From Pseudomonadota bacterium (GTDB lineage: Bacteria; Pseudomonadota; Alphaproteobacteria; Rhizobiales; Xanthobacteraceae), in assembly GCA_023432845.1 (NCBI GenBank), contig JAEZEY010000158.1, forward strand, positions 1 to 5,958: a DNA stretch of 5,958 bases, given 5' to 3'. The translations under genes and the position numbers were made by a program. Under the pieces are notes generated by a model. The model ran no database searches, had not been told where the DNA came from, and saw only the letters and a list, made by a program, of their open reading frames with translations. Of the stretch, positions 5,224-5,958 are shown piece by piece; position 1 is the first letter of the stretch, and the number at the start of each line of letters is the position of its first letter.

Positions 5224-5886
5224 TCAGGCCTCTTCGCTCTTCTTCTTTTTCCCCTTGGCCGGCTTGGCTTCGGCTTCCGGCTCGGCGGTCGCTTCGGTGG
5301 CCTCGGCTTCGGCCTCCTCGGCCTCGGCGTCGAACAGCGCTTCGGCGCGCTCGCGGGCGGCTTGCGCTTCGGCTTCGGCGTCCTCGGCAACCGAGGCGCG
5401 GACGGTCACGTCTTCACCACGGGCAATGCGCTCGGCTTCGGCTTCGCTGCGGGCGACGATCACGGTCACCGACACGTCGATGTCCGGGTGCAGTGCCAGC
5501 GGTACCTTGAACTGGCCGAGGGTCTTGATCGGCGCGTTCATCTCGATCTGGGCACGCGAGATGGTGATGCCATCGCCGGAGACCAGCGAGGCGACGTCGC
5601 GGGTGGTGACCGAGCCATAGAGCTGGCCGGTTTCCGACGACTGGCGGATCACGGTGTAGGACTTGCCGTCGACCTGAGCGGCGATCTTGCCGGCTTCGCC
5701 CTTGCGTTCAAGGCTCTGCTTCTCGAGCTCGGCCCTCATGCTTTCAAAACGCGCCTTGTTGTCGGCGTTGGCGCGCAGCGCCTTGTTGCGCGGCAGGAGA
5801 AAGTTGCGGGCATAGCCGTCCTTGACGCGGACGACGTCGCCCATTTGGCCGAGCTTGCCGATGCGCTCGAGCAGGATCACTTCCAT
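5224..5886 (-). CDS. rplI: 50S ribosomal protein L9 with extended acidic/basic C-terminal tail
   Basis: L9 binds 23S rRNA near the base of the L1 stalk and helps keep the reading frame. The N-terminal RNA-binding domain (MEVILLERIGKLGQMGDVV...) carries the family signature from Gly13 through VKDGYARNFLLP (21-32). It is followed by the long connecting helix (about 41-75) and the C-terminal domain (about 76-148). The protein has 220 residues against 149 in E. coli. The extra 70 or so residues begin after VIVARSEAEAERIARGED and are first Ala/Glu-rich (about 165-207), then end in a lysine cluster KGKKKK (211-216) and SEEA. The tail is probably disordered; extended L9 tails occur in alphaproteobacteria, though I cannot give a typical length. 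The start is supported by GAGGAG 8 nt upstream. It is commonly the last gene of an rpsF-rpsR operon, which would lie off the right edge; the strong terminator just downstream fits that. Confidence 0.98.
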   Translation of the reverse strand: MEVILLERIGKLGQMGDVVRVKDGYARNFLLPRNKALRANADNKARFESMRAELEKQSLERKGEAGKIAAQVDGKSYTVIRQSSETGQLYGSVTTRDVASLVSGDGITISRAQIEMNAPIKTLGQFKVPLALHPDIDVSVTVIVARSEAEAERIARGEDVTVRASVAEDAEAEAQAARERAEALFDAEAEEAEAEATEATAEPEAEAKPAKGKKKKSEEA

Positions 5887-5894
5887 TGTCGTTA

Positions 5895-5900
5895 CTCCTC
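5895..5900 (-). promoter_or_regulatory. Ribosome binding site of rplI
   Basis: The minus strand reads GAGGAG followed by 8 nt and then ATG at 5886. This fixes the L9 start. Confidence 0.85.
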
Positions 5901-5938
5901 GTTTGATCGTTCGATTAAAGTCAAAAGTTCAGGTCGAA

Positions 5939-5955
5939 GGCGGGGGCCCCCCGCC
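5939..5955. repeat. GC-only inverted repeat upstream of rplI at the window edge
   Basis: GGCGGGGG (5939-5946) and CCCCCGCC (5948-5955) are perfect 8-bp arms one base apart, so a real hairpin would lose the inner pairs to a loop. It lies 53 bp upstream of the rplI start, in what is probably the spacer after the previous operon gene. It could slow transcription or fold the leader; the neighbouring sequence is cut off, so little more can be said. Confidence 0.4.
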
Positions 5956-5958
5956 CCC

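Noticed and set aside
4455..5390. 311-codon minus-strand frame across the cytochrome gene and the end of rplI
   Set aside because: It is Arg/Pro-rich, reads through the strong bidirectional terminator and overlaps two well-supported genes; it is a GC-rich shadow.

Overview
The window looks like chromosomal DNA from a GC-rich alphaproteobacterium of the Nitrobacteraceae (Bradyrhizobium / Rhodopseudomonas / Afipia type). This rests on family resemblance recalled from memory: DnaB opening after a short leader with LYRTAPHNIEAEQALLG, an L9 protein with a long acidic tail, a GTAGCCCGGATG-type intergenic repeat, and a small c-type cytochrome next to a cyclopropane fatty acid synthase. No search was run.

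Layout, left to right. 1-1017 (minus) is the N-terminal 339 codons of a GMC-family FAD oxidoreductase whose C-terminus lies off the left edge. 1018-1230 is a gap holding a structured intergenic repeat of about 106 bp. 1231-2748 (minus) is dnaB, the replicative helicase. 2749-2964 is a gap holding a rho-independent terminator for the next gene. 2965-4224 (minus) is cfa, a cyclopropane-fatty-acyl-phospholipid synthase. 4225-4550 is a divergent regulatory region rich in inverted repeats; it holds a good candidate general-stress (EcfG-type) promoter for cfa. 4551-5120 (plus) is a small exported mono-haem c-type cytochrome with a long KPA(D/E)(S/T) repeat tail and no methionine after its signal peptide. 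5171-5203 is a perfect 14-bp bidirectional terminator shared by the cytochrome gene and rplI. 5224-5886 (minus) is rplI, ribosomal protein L9, followed by its leader up to the right edge.

How they fit together. rplI and dnaB are neighbours in many alphaproteobacteria, often downstream of rpsF and rpsR. Here they are separated by a divergent cfa / cytochrome pair. Separate terminators after rplI and after cfa suggest that dnaB is transcribed on its own. cfa modifies unsaturated membrane lipids under stress or in stationary phase, which agrees with the stress-type promoter. The role of the cytochrome is unknown. Most of the window is ordinary housekeeping sequence. The points most worth a second look are the cytochrome, the cfa/cytochrome regulatory region and the intergenic repeat. 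I saw no tRNA, rRNA, CRISPR array, insertion sequence or phage gene.
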